12,603 nt of DNA, taken from contig JBBPYC010000018.1 of the NCBI GenBank assembly GCA_038200275.1, forward strand, positions 1 to 12,603. The letters run 5' to 3'. Origin of the DNA: JBBPYC01 sp038200275. Lineage in GTDB: Bacteria; Pseudomonadota; Gammaproteobacteria; Burkholderiales; Burkholderiaceae_C. Made by a program: the position numbers and the translations under genes. Under the pieces are notes generated by a model. It was not told where the DNA came from. It searched no databases and worked only from the letters and a program-made list of their open reading frames with translations. Shown here piece after piece: positions 1-6,862 of this stretch (position 1 is the stretch's first letter; the number at the start of each line of letters is the position of its first letter).

Positions 1-68
<68 letters not shown>

Positions 69-151
69 AGCACCACAGCCCCCGACCAGCAATGAAAAAA
101 ACCTCAAAACCTGAGATAAAACGACAACCACTCCACGGGTAACATTCCTTC

Positions 152-460
152 GTGAGGCAACACGGCGCTCAAGATAATTGTCGTCGGCCAGCGCTGGTGT
201 GCTTCCTCGCGCTGGTCCTGCACCGGGTGCTGCGCATGCGCCTGAAGGCCAGCCAGCGGCAGGAGTCGCCCGCGACCCTGCTGGCCCAACTGCGGCGCAT
301 CCACCACCAGACGGCGCAGACGCCAGAAGGACATGTGCTGCGCGGGCTGACCGAGCTGGGCGCGCCCCAGAAGGACTTGTTCGCCGCGGTGGGGCTGCCG
401 CTGCCAACGCCAGCCGACGTAGCGGCGCCACCGGGAGGTCTCTCAACAGCCGGCTTGTAG
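152..460 (+). pseudogene. C-terminal remnant of an IS4/IS1634-type transposase
   Basis: The open frame translates from about position 195 as VCFLALVLHRVLRMRLKAS, then a segment with LLAQLRRIHHQTA, and ends in a short proline-rich tail (LPLPTPADV). From memory this matches the extreme C-terminus of IS4-superfamily (IS1634-like) DDE transposases, where a helix of the type FLALVLYRVMRQRLK follows the catalytic core. The DDE core is absent: only about 90 codons remain and the frame upstream carries no related protein. The GTG at 152 is only the first in-frame start codon and is probably not a real start. The family is assigned by recall of the helix pattern, not by a search. It could also be the end of a related IS family. 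Confidence 0.5.
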
Positions 461-472
461 TCTGCGGATTGA

Positions 473-670
473 ACTGCCAGTCCAGGCAAATCAACGACTT
501 ACGTGCGGCAAGTGTCGAACTTGGGCTTGAATGGTGAAGGCGGCAAACCAAAAGGCATGCACTGCAAGACCTACCAACGGCTCAAGAGCCGCCATGATGC
601 GTTGGTGCGATTCAGCTTGCATGACATTGGCCGCAAGCTGGGTTTCCCGCACAAGTTGCTGGAGGGGTAA
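473..670 (+). pseudogene. Fragment of a hypothetical protein with a KPKGMH motif
   Basis: Right after an in-frame stop at 470-472, the same frame stays open to a TAA at 668-670. It reads as a credible protein end: TTYVRQVSNLGLNGEGG, then KPKGMHCKTYQRL, then a basic and hydrophobic tail ending in HKLLEG. I recall the pattern [KR]PKGMH[WC][KR]T[YF]xRL at the C-terminus of small zinc-ribbon proteins carried by proteobacterial mobile or phage-like regions. There is no plausible start codon with a ribosome binding site, and nothing upstream in any frame resembles the zinc ribbon. The likeliest reading is a decayed 3' gene fragment. Its function is unknown. Confidence 0.35.
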
Positions 671-758
671 ATCTGTTTCGCAAAATGGGCATTGCTTGCA
701 GCCCTCGCGAGGGCTGATCAAACCCTTAAGCAGCACTGTCTATACGCAAAATCATCCT

Positions 759-847
759 CTAGAGCGTTTTCGCGCTGACTGGCACAGGGCTTTTGGGGCG
801 CGTCTCCGGCTTTTGAGGTGTGGCAACTCTGCGTGAAACCGCTCTAG
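759..847. mobile_element. MITE-like 89-bp element with 17-bp inverted ends
   Basis: The left end (759-775) reads CTAGAGCGTTTTCGCGC. The reverse complement of the right end (831-847) reads CTAGAGCGGTTTCACGC, so 15 of 17 bases match. Each end is bordered by the same CCT trinucleotide (756-758 and 848-850), which could be a 3-bp target duplication, although three bases match easily by chance. The 55-bp interior has no coding potential. Size, inverted ends and location among transposase debris fit a miniature inverted-repeat element mobilised in trans. A large RNA hairpin of other function is the alternative. Confidence 0.5.
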
Positions 848-867
848 CCTTGGTACTTATTACGCAA

Positions 868-887
868 GTAGCTATCAAAATAGCAGC
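868..887. repeat. GCTAT...ATAGC small palindromic repeat
   Basis: GTAGCTATCAAAATAGCAGC contains a perfect GCTAT/ATAGC dyad (871-875 and 880-884) around four bases. I recall short palindromes of this form as abundant intergenic repeats in Comamonadaceae. Related versions occur at 7501-7523 and at the edge of an insertion in gluQ (from 11816), so the family is present at least three times in this window. Confidence 0.45.
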
Positions 888-981
888 AAACGGCAGAGTA
901 TGCGTTTGAGACGACCGCGCCGTTCCCAGCTTTACCCGCAGTTGAGACAACGGTTGGGACAATGATTGATTCTGGAGCCAC

Positions 982-1021
982 AAAGAAGAAAGGACTTAGC
1001 CGCTCCAGAAGCTAAGTCCTT
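982..1021 (-). terminator. Intrinsic terminator of the thrS...tRNA-Pro unit
   Basis: A perfect 11-bp inverted repeat, AAGGACTTAGC (990-1000) and GCTAAGTCCTT (1011-1021), encloses a 10-base loop. Read on the minus strand, the stem is followed by a T-rich tract, TTCTTCTTT, down to 982. It starts 9 nt past the encoded CCA end of tRNA-Pro, which makes it the natural 3' end of that transcript. Confidence 0.8.
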
Positions 1022-1029
1022 GATTCATA

Positions 1030-1106
1030 TGGTCGGTGTGAAAGGATTCGAACCTTCGACCCCTTGCACCCCATGCAAGTGCGCTACCAGGCTGCGCCAC
1101 ACACCG
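1030..1106 (-). tRNA. tRNA-Pro (anticodon GGG)
   Basis: The minus strand folds into a 77-nt cloverleaf. The acceptor stem is CGGTGTG paired with CACACCG, then an A discriminator and a chromosomally encoded CCA (plus strand 1030-1032). The anticodon stem is CTTGC/GCAAG with the loop ATGGGGT, giving anticodon GGG, which reads CCC and CCU proline codons. The T arm carries GGTTCGAATCC. The C1-G72 pair is typical of bacterial proline tRNA, and the sequence resembles E. coli proL. It follows the MerR gene by 69 bp, has its own TATAAT box (1118-1123), and is followed by an intrinsic terminator, so it can be made alone or by read-through of the operon. Confidence 0.95.
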
Positions 1107-1117
1107 ATTTGCGGCAA

Positions 1118-1123
1118 ATTATA
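1118..1123 (-). promoter_or_regulatory. Consensus -10 box upstream of tRNA-Pro
   Basis: On the minus strand a perfect TATAAT lies 11 nt upstream of the first tRNA base, placing transcription start about 5 nt before the mature 5' end. No convincing TTGACA is seen 16-18 bp upstream (around 1140-1147), so the -35 is weak or degenerate. The position fits a dedicated tRNA promoter. It is predicted from sequence only. Confidence 0.5.
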
Positions 1124-1175
1124 GCTTTCGGGATAGCAGCGGTGCTTTGTCGTCGGCCCGCCCAAGCGGAGCTTT

Positions 1176-1700
1176 TCATGATCGGTCGACCCGCGTTTCG
1201 GTTGCCGGTGCGTTGCACAGCAGCGCGCGCAGCTGCAGCAGCTCATTGCGCAAGGCGGTGTAGTCGACTGCCCGGTTTCCGTACGAGAGTGGGGCAGTGG
1301 AAGGCGCATCAGCCGCTGTCTGCAATGTCGGCTGATCGTCGGAGGCAACGGGCAGTGGCTCCAACGGGTTCAGCTGCGCTGCTGGCAATTCCGATTCCAA
1401 CAACGCCACATCGGTGCCTGCAACAGACCGTGGCGACCGCGCGCGCTGCTCTTCTGCAGACTCCTGCAGCCGATTGCGCGCGCCGTTGATCGTGAAGCCT
1501 TGGCCGTACAGCAGATCCCGGATGCGGCGGATCATCAGCACTTCGTGGTGCTGGTAATAACGCCGGTTGCCGCGCCGCTTGATCGGACGCAGCTGGGTGA
1601 ATTCCTGCTCCCAATAACGCAACACGTGGGGCTTGACCTCGCACAGCTCGGCCACCTCACCAATCGTGAAATAGCGCTTGGCGGGAATCGTCGGAAGCAT
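1176..1700 (-). CDS. MerR-family transcriptional regulator
   Basis: The 174-residue protein opens with YFTIGEVAELCEVKPHVLRYWEQEF (about residues 10-34, quoted here as the N-terminal half of the domain), the winged helix-turn-helix signature of MerR proteins, continuing to RRIRDLLYGQGFTINGARNRL near residue 78. The C-terminal 95 residues are Pro/Ala-rich and low in complexity. They hold no cluster of cysteines such as metal-sensing MerR proteins use, so the signal it responds to cannot be told. The ATG at 1700 lies 3 nt after the ihfA stop, implying translational coupling. A MerR-type gene after ihfA and before tRNA-Pro is a recurrent arrangement in betaproteobacteria. The DNA-binding assignment is firm; target and ligand are unknown. 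Confidence 0.88.
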   Translation of the reverse strand: MLPTIPAKRYFTIGEVAELCEVKPHVLRYWEQEFTQLRPIKRRGNRRYYQHHEVLMIRRIRDLLYGQGFTINGARNRLQESAEEQRARSPRSVAGTDVALLESELPAAQLNPLEPLPVASDDQPTLQTAADAPSTAPLSYGNRAVDYTALRNELLQLRALLCNAPATETRVDRS

Positions 1701-1703
1701 GGG

Positions 1704-2048
1704 TCAACGAGGCTGGTCGGCGATGTGCTGAATCCGCTCTTTCAGCTTGTGGCTCGCATGAAAGGTGACGACACGTCGCGCGGCGATTGGAATCGGCTCA
1801 CCCGTACGTGGGTTGCGTCCTGGGCGCGGCGCTTTGCGGCGGATCTGAAAATTGCCAAAGCCAGAAATCTTGACATCACTGCCGCTGACCAAGCTGATGG
1901 TCACCAGATCAAAGAACGCATCGATCATGTCCTTGGACTCGCGTTTGTTCAAGCCGATCTGCTCGAACAACATGTCGGCCAACTGCGCCTTGGTCAGCGC
2001 AGTAGCTTCAAGCAAATCGACCTCGATCGAGACGGGCGGGGATTCCAT
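1704..2048 (-). CDS. ihfA: Integration host factor subunit alpha
   Basis: The 114-residue protein is one half of the heterodimeric DNA-bending protein IHF, which acts in site-specific recombination, replication and promoter architecture. The sequence shows LTKAQLADMLFEQIGLNKRE at the start of the HU/IHF fold, the conserved GFGNFQIR strand, and the beta-arm RPGRNPRTGEPIPI, which holds the intercalating proline; RRVVTFHASHKLK follows. The arm and the gene position downstream of pheT favour IHF alpha over HU or IHF beta. About 15 extra N-terminal residues precede the usual family start; no better in-frame start is evident before LTKAQ. It follows pheT after a 97-nt gap, the same order as in E. 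coli. An AAGG sits 11 nt before the ATG, a loosely spaced ribosome binding site. Confidence 0.95.
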   Translation of the reverse strand: MESPPVSIEVDLLEATALTKAQLADMLFEQIGLNKRESKDMIDAFFDLVTISLVSGSDVKISGFGNFQIRRKAPRPGRNPRTGEPIPIAARRVVTFHASHKLKERIQHIADQPR

Positions 2049-2145
2049 TCAGAAAAATGCCTTGGCTAAAGCGGGGCTCACGGCCTCGCGCTTGTCATAA
2101 GACCCGGGTGCGTTGAGCACGTCGGCTTGGTCCGTCCGCATGCGC

Positions 2146-4587
2146 TCAATGGCGCAAACGGGCTTTTACCTGGCCTTGCAGTGCTTCCACCACGGCGCGC
2201 ACTGCTTCGTCAATTCGCGCATCGTCAAGTGTTTGCTCATCATCGGCGCTCAGGAATGTCAGGCGCACTGCAATACTCTTTTCTCCAGCGCCTGGTGTGC
2301 TGGCGGTGGCATCGCCCTGTGAACGATAAATATCAAACAATTGAGCACTCGCGGGCAAAATTCGTGCCTCAGATTCGTTGATTGTATGCATGACCGCTTG
2401 GTGAGTGGTGTGCTCAGGCACGATCACGGCAATGTCGCGCTCAACCGCTTGACGCCTTGCCACCGGCTCAAACTGCGGCACAGGGCGTTGCAGCACCGCC
2501 TGCAGATCAAGTTCGAACAGCACGGGTGCATGCGTCAGATCGAACCGCTGCCGCCATTTGGGATGCAGCTCGCCGACGATGCCGATCACTGCATCGCCGA
2601 CGCGCACGCTCGCACAACGGCCGGGGTGCAGCGCCGGGTGGGTGGCAGGTTCAAACGTGGCGATCCGCGGTGCCAGCAACGCCTCAACTTCGCCCTTCAC
2701 GTCGAAGAAGTCAATTTGGCGCGGCTTAGCGGTCCACTGCAACGGCTCAACTGGTCCCCAGGCCAGACCGGCCACGCGCATGGGCTGATCGAAACCGGCG
2801 ACGTGCTGGTCAGAGCCCACGCGCTGTGGGTTGCGAAGAAACACCCGGCCCAACTCAAACACGCGCACCTGCGGCGCCTTGCGGTCCACGTTGAACTTCA
2901 AAACTTGTAGCAGAGAAGCGAGCAGGGACGAGCGCATGACGCTCATATGACTTGCAATCGGGTTGACCACCTTAATCGGGTTCGGGTTGCCCGCCAAGTC
3001 ATGCTCCCACGCTGCGTCGACAAAGCTGAAATTGATGGTCTCGAAGTAGCCGAGCCCAGCCAACGTGCGCCGCAGCGCAAACGGGCTGCGCTGGCTCTCG
3101 GTACGCAGTCGCGGCCGGATCGGCGCAATCGGCGGTGTGGTCGGCAGGGCGTCATAGCCGATCAAGCGTGCGACTTCTTCGATCAGGTCTTCTTCAATGC
3201 GCAAGTCGAACCGGTGGCCGGGCGGCACCACGGTCAACGTGCCGTCGCCCTCGATCACGGTCAGGCCGAGTCGCCGCAAGCCCTGTGTGCACTGCGCCTG
3301 CGTGATCGGCATGCCCAGCACCTTGGCTGCGCGCGCGATGCGCAGCATGACCGGGCGCAGCTCGGGCAACTTGGTGATCTGGTCGTCGACCGGGCCGCAG
3401 GTGGTTTCCGGCGTGCCGCAGATGTCCAGCACCAGCCGTGTGATGCGCTCCAGGTGCGGCACGGTGGTGGTGGGGTCAACCCCGCGCTCGAACCGGTGCG
3501 AGGCGTCGGTCGAGAAGTTGTAGCGGCGTGCGCGCCCGGCAATCGCCGCGGGCCACCAGAACGCCGCTTCCAGATAGATGTTGCGCGTTTCGTCGCCGAC
3601 CGCGGTGGCTTCGCCGCCCATGACACCGGCCAGCGATTCGACCCGGGATTGATCGGCGATGACGCCAACTTTTTCATCGACAGTGACGATGTCGCCGTTC
3701 AGCAGTTCAAGCTGTTCGCCGGGCTTGCCCCAACGCACGTCGAGGCCGCCATCGATCTTGTCCAGATCAAAGATGTGCGATGGGCGGCCCAGCTCGAACA
3801 TCACATAGTTCGAGATGTCGACCAGCGCGCTCACGCTGCGCTGGCCGCAACGCGCAAGCCGCTCGACCATCCAGGCTGGGGTGGTGGCCTGCGGGTTCAC
3901 GTTGCGTACGATGCGACCGGAGAAGCGGCCACACAAGTCGGCGGCGGCCAGCGTCACAGGCAGCTGGTCATCGATCGCAATGGGTGCCGGTGGAAAGGTC
4001 GGCTCTTCAAGCGTCGCGCCAGTCAGCGCGGACAGTTCGCGCGCGATGCCGTAGATGCTCAAAGCGTGCGCAAGGTTCGGCGTGAGCTTTAGCGTGAACA
4101 ACATGTCGTCAAGTGCCAGCCATTCGCGCAAATCGGCACCGACGGGCGCATCGGCGGCCAGCTCCATCAGACCGCCCTGCTCGTCAGAAATGCCAAGTTC
4201 GCGCGCCGAGCACAACATCCCGTGACTGGCCACGCCGCGTAGTTCGCCGACTGAAATCGCAAATGGTTCGCCACCGTCCTTGGCCGGTGGCAGCATCGCA
4301 CCGACCAGCGCACATGGTGCCTTCAGGCCGACCCGCGCATTCGGCGCGCCGCAGACAATGGCCAGCGGCGCATCGGTGCCGATGTCGACTGCGCAGACAC
4401 GCAGACGATCGGCGTTCGGATGCTGCTCGGCGGATACGATGCGGCCAACCACCACACGGGAGAACGCCGGTGCGACCGGGCGCGTCTGCTCGACTTCGAG
4501 CCCGCCCATCGTGAGCACATCGGCCAGTTGTTCGGTCGACAGCGGAGGGTTGCAGAACGCGCGCAGCCAGGACTCGGGAAATTGCAT
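2146..4587 (-). CDS. pheT: Phenylalanine-tRNA ligase beta subunit
   Basis: The 813-residue protein is the large subunit of the alpha2-beta2 PheRS, which charges tRNA-Phe in the cytosol. It has the N-terminal tRNA-binding OB domain with HPNADRLRVC (residues 56-65), the B3/B4 editing region with GVMGGEATAV (321-330) and TDASHRFERGVDP (360-372), a B5 domain, the catalytic-like core, and a C-terminal FDX-ACB anticodon-binding domain (about the last 95 residues, ending VKARLRH). I chose the ATG at 4587 because MQFPESWLRAF is the family N-terminus; the frame stays open 27 codons upstream, but that stretch is not PheT-like. No strong Shine-Dalgarno precedes it. The gap after pheS is 115 nt. Length is normal for the family and no motif is missing. 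Confidence 0.97.
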   Translation of the reverse strand: MQFPESWLRAFCNPPLSTEQLADVLTMGGLEVEQTRPVAPAFSRVVVGRIVSAEQHPNADRLRVCAVDIGTDAPLAIVCGAPNARVGLKAPCALVGAMLPPAKDGGEPFAISVGELRGVASHGMLCSARELGISDEQGGLMELAADAPVGADLREWLALDDMLFTLKLTPNLAHALSIYGIARELSALTGATLEEPTFPPAPIAIDDQLPVTLAAADLCGRFSGRIVRNVNPQATTPAWMVERLARCGQRSVSALVDISNYVMFELGRPSHIFDLDKIDGGLDVRWGKPGEQLELLNGDIVTVDEKVGVIADQSRVESLAGVMGGEATAVGDETRNIYLEAAFWWPAAIAGRARRYNFSTDASHRFERGVDPTTTVPHLERITRLVLDICGTPETTCGPVDDQITKLPELRPVMLRIARAAKVLGMPITQAQCTQGLRRLGLTVIEGDGTLTVVPPGHRFDLRIEEDLIEEVARLIGYDALPTTPPIAPIRPRLRTESQRSPFALRRTLAGLGYFETINFSFVDAAWEHDLAGNPNPIKVVNPIASHMSVMRSSLLASLLQVLKFNVDRKAPQVRVFELGRVFLRNPQRVGSDQHVAGFDQPMRVAGLAWGPVEPLQWTAKPRQIDFFDVKGEVEALLAPRIATFEPATHPALHPGRCASVRVGDAVIGIVGELHPKWRQRFDLTHAPVLFELDLQAVLQRPVPQFEPVARRQAVERDIAVIVPEHTTHQAVMHTINESEARILPASAQLFDIYRSQGDATASTPGAGEKSIAVRLTFLSADDEQTLDDARIDEAVRAVVEALQGQVKARLRH

Positions 4588-4702
4588 GGCGTGGATCGAA
4601 TTGGTGTTGATTTCAGAAAAACGACTTGGCCTTTTCGGCCGTTGCGCAAGGCAACTTGGGGCGCGCAAATGGGCACCGCAGCCCGCTGCGCGCCGCGCTC
4701 AT

Positions 4703-5755
4703 TCAGGCGCGGAACTGACGCAGAAACCGCAGGTCGCCATCGAAGAACAGCCGCAGGTCGTTCACGCCGTAGCGCAGCATCGTCAGGCGATCCGGTCCCA
4801 TGCCGAATGCGAAGCCGATGAACACTTCCGGGTCGAGCCCCATGTTGCGCACGACTTGTGGATGCACCTGGCCGGAGCCGGCCACTTCAAGCCAGCGGCC
4901 AGCAAGGGGGCCGCTGGAAAACTGGATGTCGACCTCGGCGCTTGGCTCGGTGAACGGAAAGAAGCTCGGACGAAAACGCAGCTTCAGGTCATCGCTCTCG
5001 AAGAACGCGCGGCAGAAGTCCGTGAACACCACCTTCAGGTCTTTAAAGCTGACATTGCGGCCGATCCACAGGCCTTCGCACTGGTGAAACATCGGCGAAT
5101 GGGTCGCGTCGCTGTCCACCCGATATGTGCGGCCCGGCGCGATCACGCGGATCTCGGGCATCGTTTCTGCGTCGTCGCCATCGGCTGCGGCTTGGGCGAG
5201 ATAGCGCTTCACATGCTGCACCGCGTGCCGAATCTGCATCGGGCTGGTGTGCGTGCGCAGCAGCAATCCGCCTTCGACATAGAACGTGTCGTGCATGGAA
5301 CGCGCCGGATGGTCCTCGGGCGTGTTGAGTGCGGTGAAGTTGAACCAGTCGGTCTCGATCTCGGGGCCGTCAGCGACTTCGAAACCCATGGAGCCAAAGA
5401 TCGATTCGATGCGCTCCAGCGTCAGTGAAACCGGGTGCAACGCGCCAGCGCTGTGCCGGCGTCCGGGCAGCGTCACGTCGAGCGCGTCGGCCTTCAATTG
5501 CAGATCAAGCTCGGCATCGGCAAGCGCCTGTCGGCATGTCTGCAAAGTTGACTCGATCGCCTGCTTGGCAATGTTGATGGCAGCGCCGCGCGATTTTTTT
5601 TCTTCCACTGGCAGAGCAGCCAGGCCCTTCATCAGCGCGGTCAATTGCCCGCTTTTGCCGAGGAAACGCGCCTTTGCGTTTTCCAGGTCGGCTGCAACGG
5701 TGGCTTGCCCGAACTCGGTTTTCGCCTGCTCGACAATGGCGTCCAACTCACTCAT
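4703..5755 (-). CDS. pheS: Phenylalanine-tRNA ligase alpha subunit
   Basis: The 350-residue class II synthetase subunit holds the PheRS active site. Residues 1-90 form the predicted N-terminal coiled coil that contacts tRNA. The catalytic core follows: LHPVSLTLERIESIFGSMGF (106-125), the motif 2 region GRTYRVDSDATHSPMFHQCE (208-227), the FFPFTEPSAEVD pocket (265-276) and the motif 3 segment GFAFGMGPDRLTMLRYG (314-330). Residues 187-199 carry a small Ala/Asp-rich loop (LAQAAADGDDAET) that looks like lineage variation. The start MSELDAIV is typical. It partners with PheT encoded 115 nt downstream. The 217-nt gap from rplT holds an intrinsic-terminator-like hairpin (5809-5852) that could limit pheST expression. 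Confidence 0.97.
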   Translation of the reverse strand: MSELDAIVEQAKTEFGQATVAADLENAKARFLGKSGQLTALMKGLAALPVEEKKSRGAAINIAKQAIESTLQTCRQALADAELDLQLKADALDVTLPGRRHSAGALHPVSLTLERIESIFGSMGFEVADGPEIETDWFNFTALNTPEDHPARSMHDTFYVEGGLLLRTHTSPMQIRHAVQHVKRYLAQAAADGDDAETMPEIRVIAPGRTYRVDSDATHSPMFHQCEGLWIGRNVSFKDLKVVFTDFCRAFFESDDLKLRFRPSFFPFTEPSAEVDIQFSSGPLAGRWLEVAGSGQVHPQVVRNMGLDPEVFIGFAFGMGPDRLTMLRYGVNDLRLFFDGDLRFLRQFRA

Positions 5756-5808
5756 GAGACATCACAGATTGAAGAAATGAATCTGGCGAGACCGAGTTAG
5801 GCCGTGCC

Positions 5809-5852
5809 AAAAGAAAAAGCCGGCGCTTGGGGTTCTACCCGAGCCCGGACTT
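5809..5852 (-). terminator. Terminator or attenuator hairpin between rplT and pheS
   Basis: Read on the minus strand, AAGtCCGG (5852-5845) pairs with CCGGCTT (5823-5817), leaving one bulged T. The loop contains a smaller GGG/CCC pairing. TTTTTCTTTT (5818-5809) follows at once. This is an intrinsic terminator by shape, yet pheST, ihfA and merR lie downstream, so it must be leaky, regulated, or bypassed by another promoter. E. coli has an attenuator at this same place, driven by the Phe-rich leader peptide PheM. No equivalent leader with a normal start codon is visible here. Confidence 0.6.
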
Positions 5853-5972
5853 GCGCGATGCGATCTGACGATTCAGTTGTGCAGACTGCGCCGAGTGCAC
5901 CGATTTGCTTTGCGATGCGGCGGCAATCGAAGCATCGATCGAACGCCGCACCCAACCTGCACAATGGCCTCG

Positions 5973-6332
5973 TCAGGCCGCCATCTTGGCCCGGACCTGA
6001 TCGACGATGGCGGCGAACGCCGCTTTGTCGTGCACTGCGATATCGGCCAGCACCTTGCGGTCGACCTCAATCGCAGCTTGCTTCAGGCCATTGGCGAACT
6101 TGCTGTAGCTCATGCCGCATTCACGCGCAGCAGCGTTGATACGAGCAATCCACAACTGGCGGAACACACGCTTCTTGGTACGGCGATCACGGTAAGCGTA
6201 TTGCCCCGCTTTCATCACCGCCTGTTTGGCGATGCGGTACACGTTGCCGCGCCGACCGCGGAACCCCTTTGCAAGCGCAAGGACCTTCTTGTGGCGCGCG
6301 CGCGCCGTTACACCACGTTTGACTCTTGGCAT
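5973..6332 (-). CDS. rplT: 50S ribosomal protein L20
   Basis: The 119-residue basic protein begins MPRVKRGVTARARHKKVL and continues with KGFRGRRGNVYRIAKQAV, both hallmark L20 segments; FRQLWIARINAAARECGMSY lies in the globular C-terminal half. L20 binds 23S rRNA early in 50S assembly and in enterobacteria also represses translation of its own operon. Length equals the family norm. The ribosome binding site AGGAGA (6340-6345) is ideal, 7 nt before the ATG and the strongest in this cluster. It follows rpmI by 47 nt. Confidence 0.98.
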   Translation of the reverse strand: MPRVKRGVTARARHKKVLALAKGFRGRRGNVYRIAKQAVMKAGQYAYRDRRTKKRVFRQLWIARINAAARECGMSYSKFANGLKQAAIEVDRKVLADIAVHDKAAFAAIVDQVRAKMAA

Positions 6333-6379
6333 TTGTATTTCTCCTGATTCTCAATCTCAAGCGTTCTTCGCAGCGGCGG

Positions 6380-6583
6380 TCACAGACCGGCCGACGGCAT
6401 CATGCGTGCGATGGAGGCCATGTTGGTCTCATGCACTTGCACTGCGCCGCGCAGATGGCGCTTGTTCTTGGTGGTTTTTTTGGTCAGGATGTGGCGCTTG
6501 AACGCTTGGCCGCGTTTGACGGTGCCACCCGGGCGCACGCGAAACCGCTTGGCCGCGCTTTTTTTGGTTTTCATCTTGGGCAT
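6380..6583 (-). CDS. rpmI: 50S ribosomal protein L35
   Basis: The 67-residue, strongly basic protein MPKMKTKKSAAKRFRVRPGG... contains TVKRGQAFKRHILTKKTTK and ends in MASIARMMPSAGL. It matches the L35 family end to end at the usual length. L35 is a small 50S component in contact with 23S rRNA. It sits between infC and rplT as in most bacteria. Its spacer from infC (6584-6862, 279 nt) is clearly longer than in E. coli and contains two inverted repeats that could carry L20-dependent control. The ribosome binding site is weak (purine-rich AGAGAAAGCGAG). Confidence 0.97.
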   Translation of the reverse strand: MPKMKTKKSAAKRFRVRPGGTVKRGQAFKRHILTKKTTKNKRHLRGAVQVHETNMASIARMMPSAGL

Positions 6584-6705
6584 GGGAATGCTCGCTTTCT
6601 CTTATTCAAGCTTTCGCTCTTGGTTTGTGCTCGTGAGGCGCGCCGCGAAAAAACCGAGTTCGCTGCGACTTGAATAGGCCCCGAGCCACTTATGGGTCTT
6701 GGCAC

Positions 6706-6722
6706 CGATTGAGACTCAATCG
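6706..6722. promoter_or_regulatory. Long dyad in infC-rpmI spacer
   Basis: CGATTGAG and CTCAATCG form perfect 8-base arms around a single A. After one mismatch the symmetry resumes with GGCA (6701-6704) and TGCC (6724-6727), giving 12 of 13 matched positions over 27 bp. In RNA this folds as a stem with a short loop about 120 nt before rpmI. It could belong to an L20 translational operator, or be a DNA operator for an internal rpmI-rplT promoter. Neither role is shown by the sequence. Confidence 0.4.
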
Positions 6723-6832
6723 ATGCCCGACCTGCTCGCTTCCGCCGTGCCGGATTTGTCGCCAGCGCTGCATTTCATGCAGGCCCCTGACAACCCTTCA
6801 CGGCAAAACCTGTTGTCTTCTGTAAGCCGGCA

Positions 6833-6849
6833 CCCCGAATTTCGGGGGG
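6833..6849 (-). other. Hairpin just after infC stop
   Basis: CCCCGAA and TTCGGGG face each other around one base, 14 nt beyond the infC stop codon, with AGCC/GGCT able to extend the stem past a bulge. No T run follows on the minus strand, so it is not a standard intrinsic terminator. An RNA-processing or stability hairpin, or part of the L20 control region, are possible roles. Confidence 0.35.
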
Positions 6850-6862
6850 CTGACCGCGTTGC

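Noticed and set aside
4628..4640. GGCC/GGCC hairpin followed by a T run between pheS and pheT
   Set aside because: The stem has only four pairs and the T run is displaced; too weak to call a terminator.
2947..5428. Long plus-strand open frames opposite pheT and pheS (for example 2947-4092 and 4280-5428)
   Set aside because: They are antisense to strongly conserved synthetase genes, have Arg/Ala/His-rich compositions without recognisable domains, and are explained by high GC content.
5757..5830. Minus-strand frame just before pheS containing GFFFWHG and HFFNL, as a possible Phe leader peptide
   Set aside because: It has no ATG, GTG or TTG start in frame, and it lies downstream of, not before, the terminator hairpin, so it cannot work as a classical leader.
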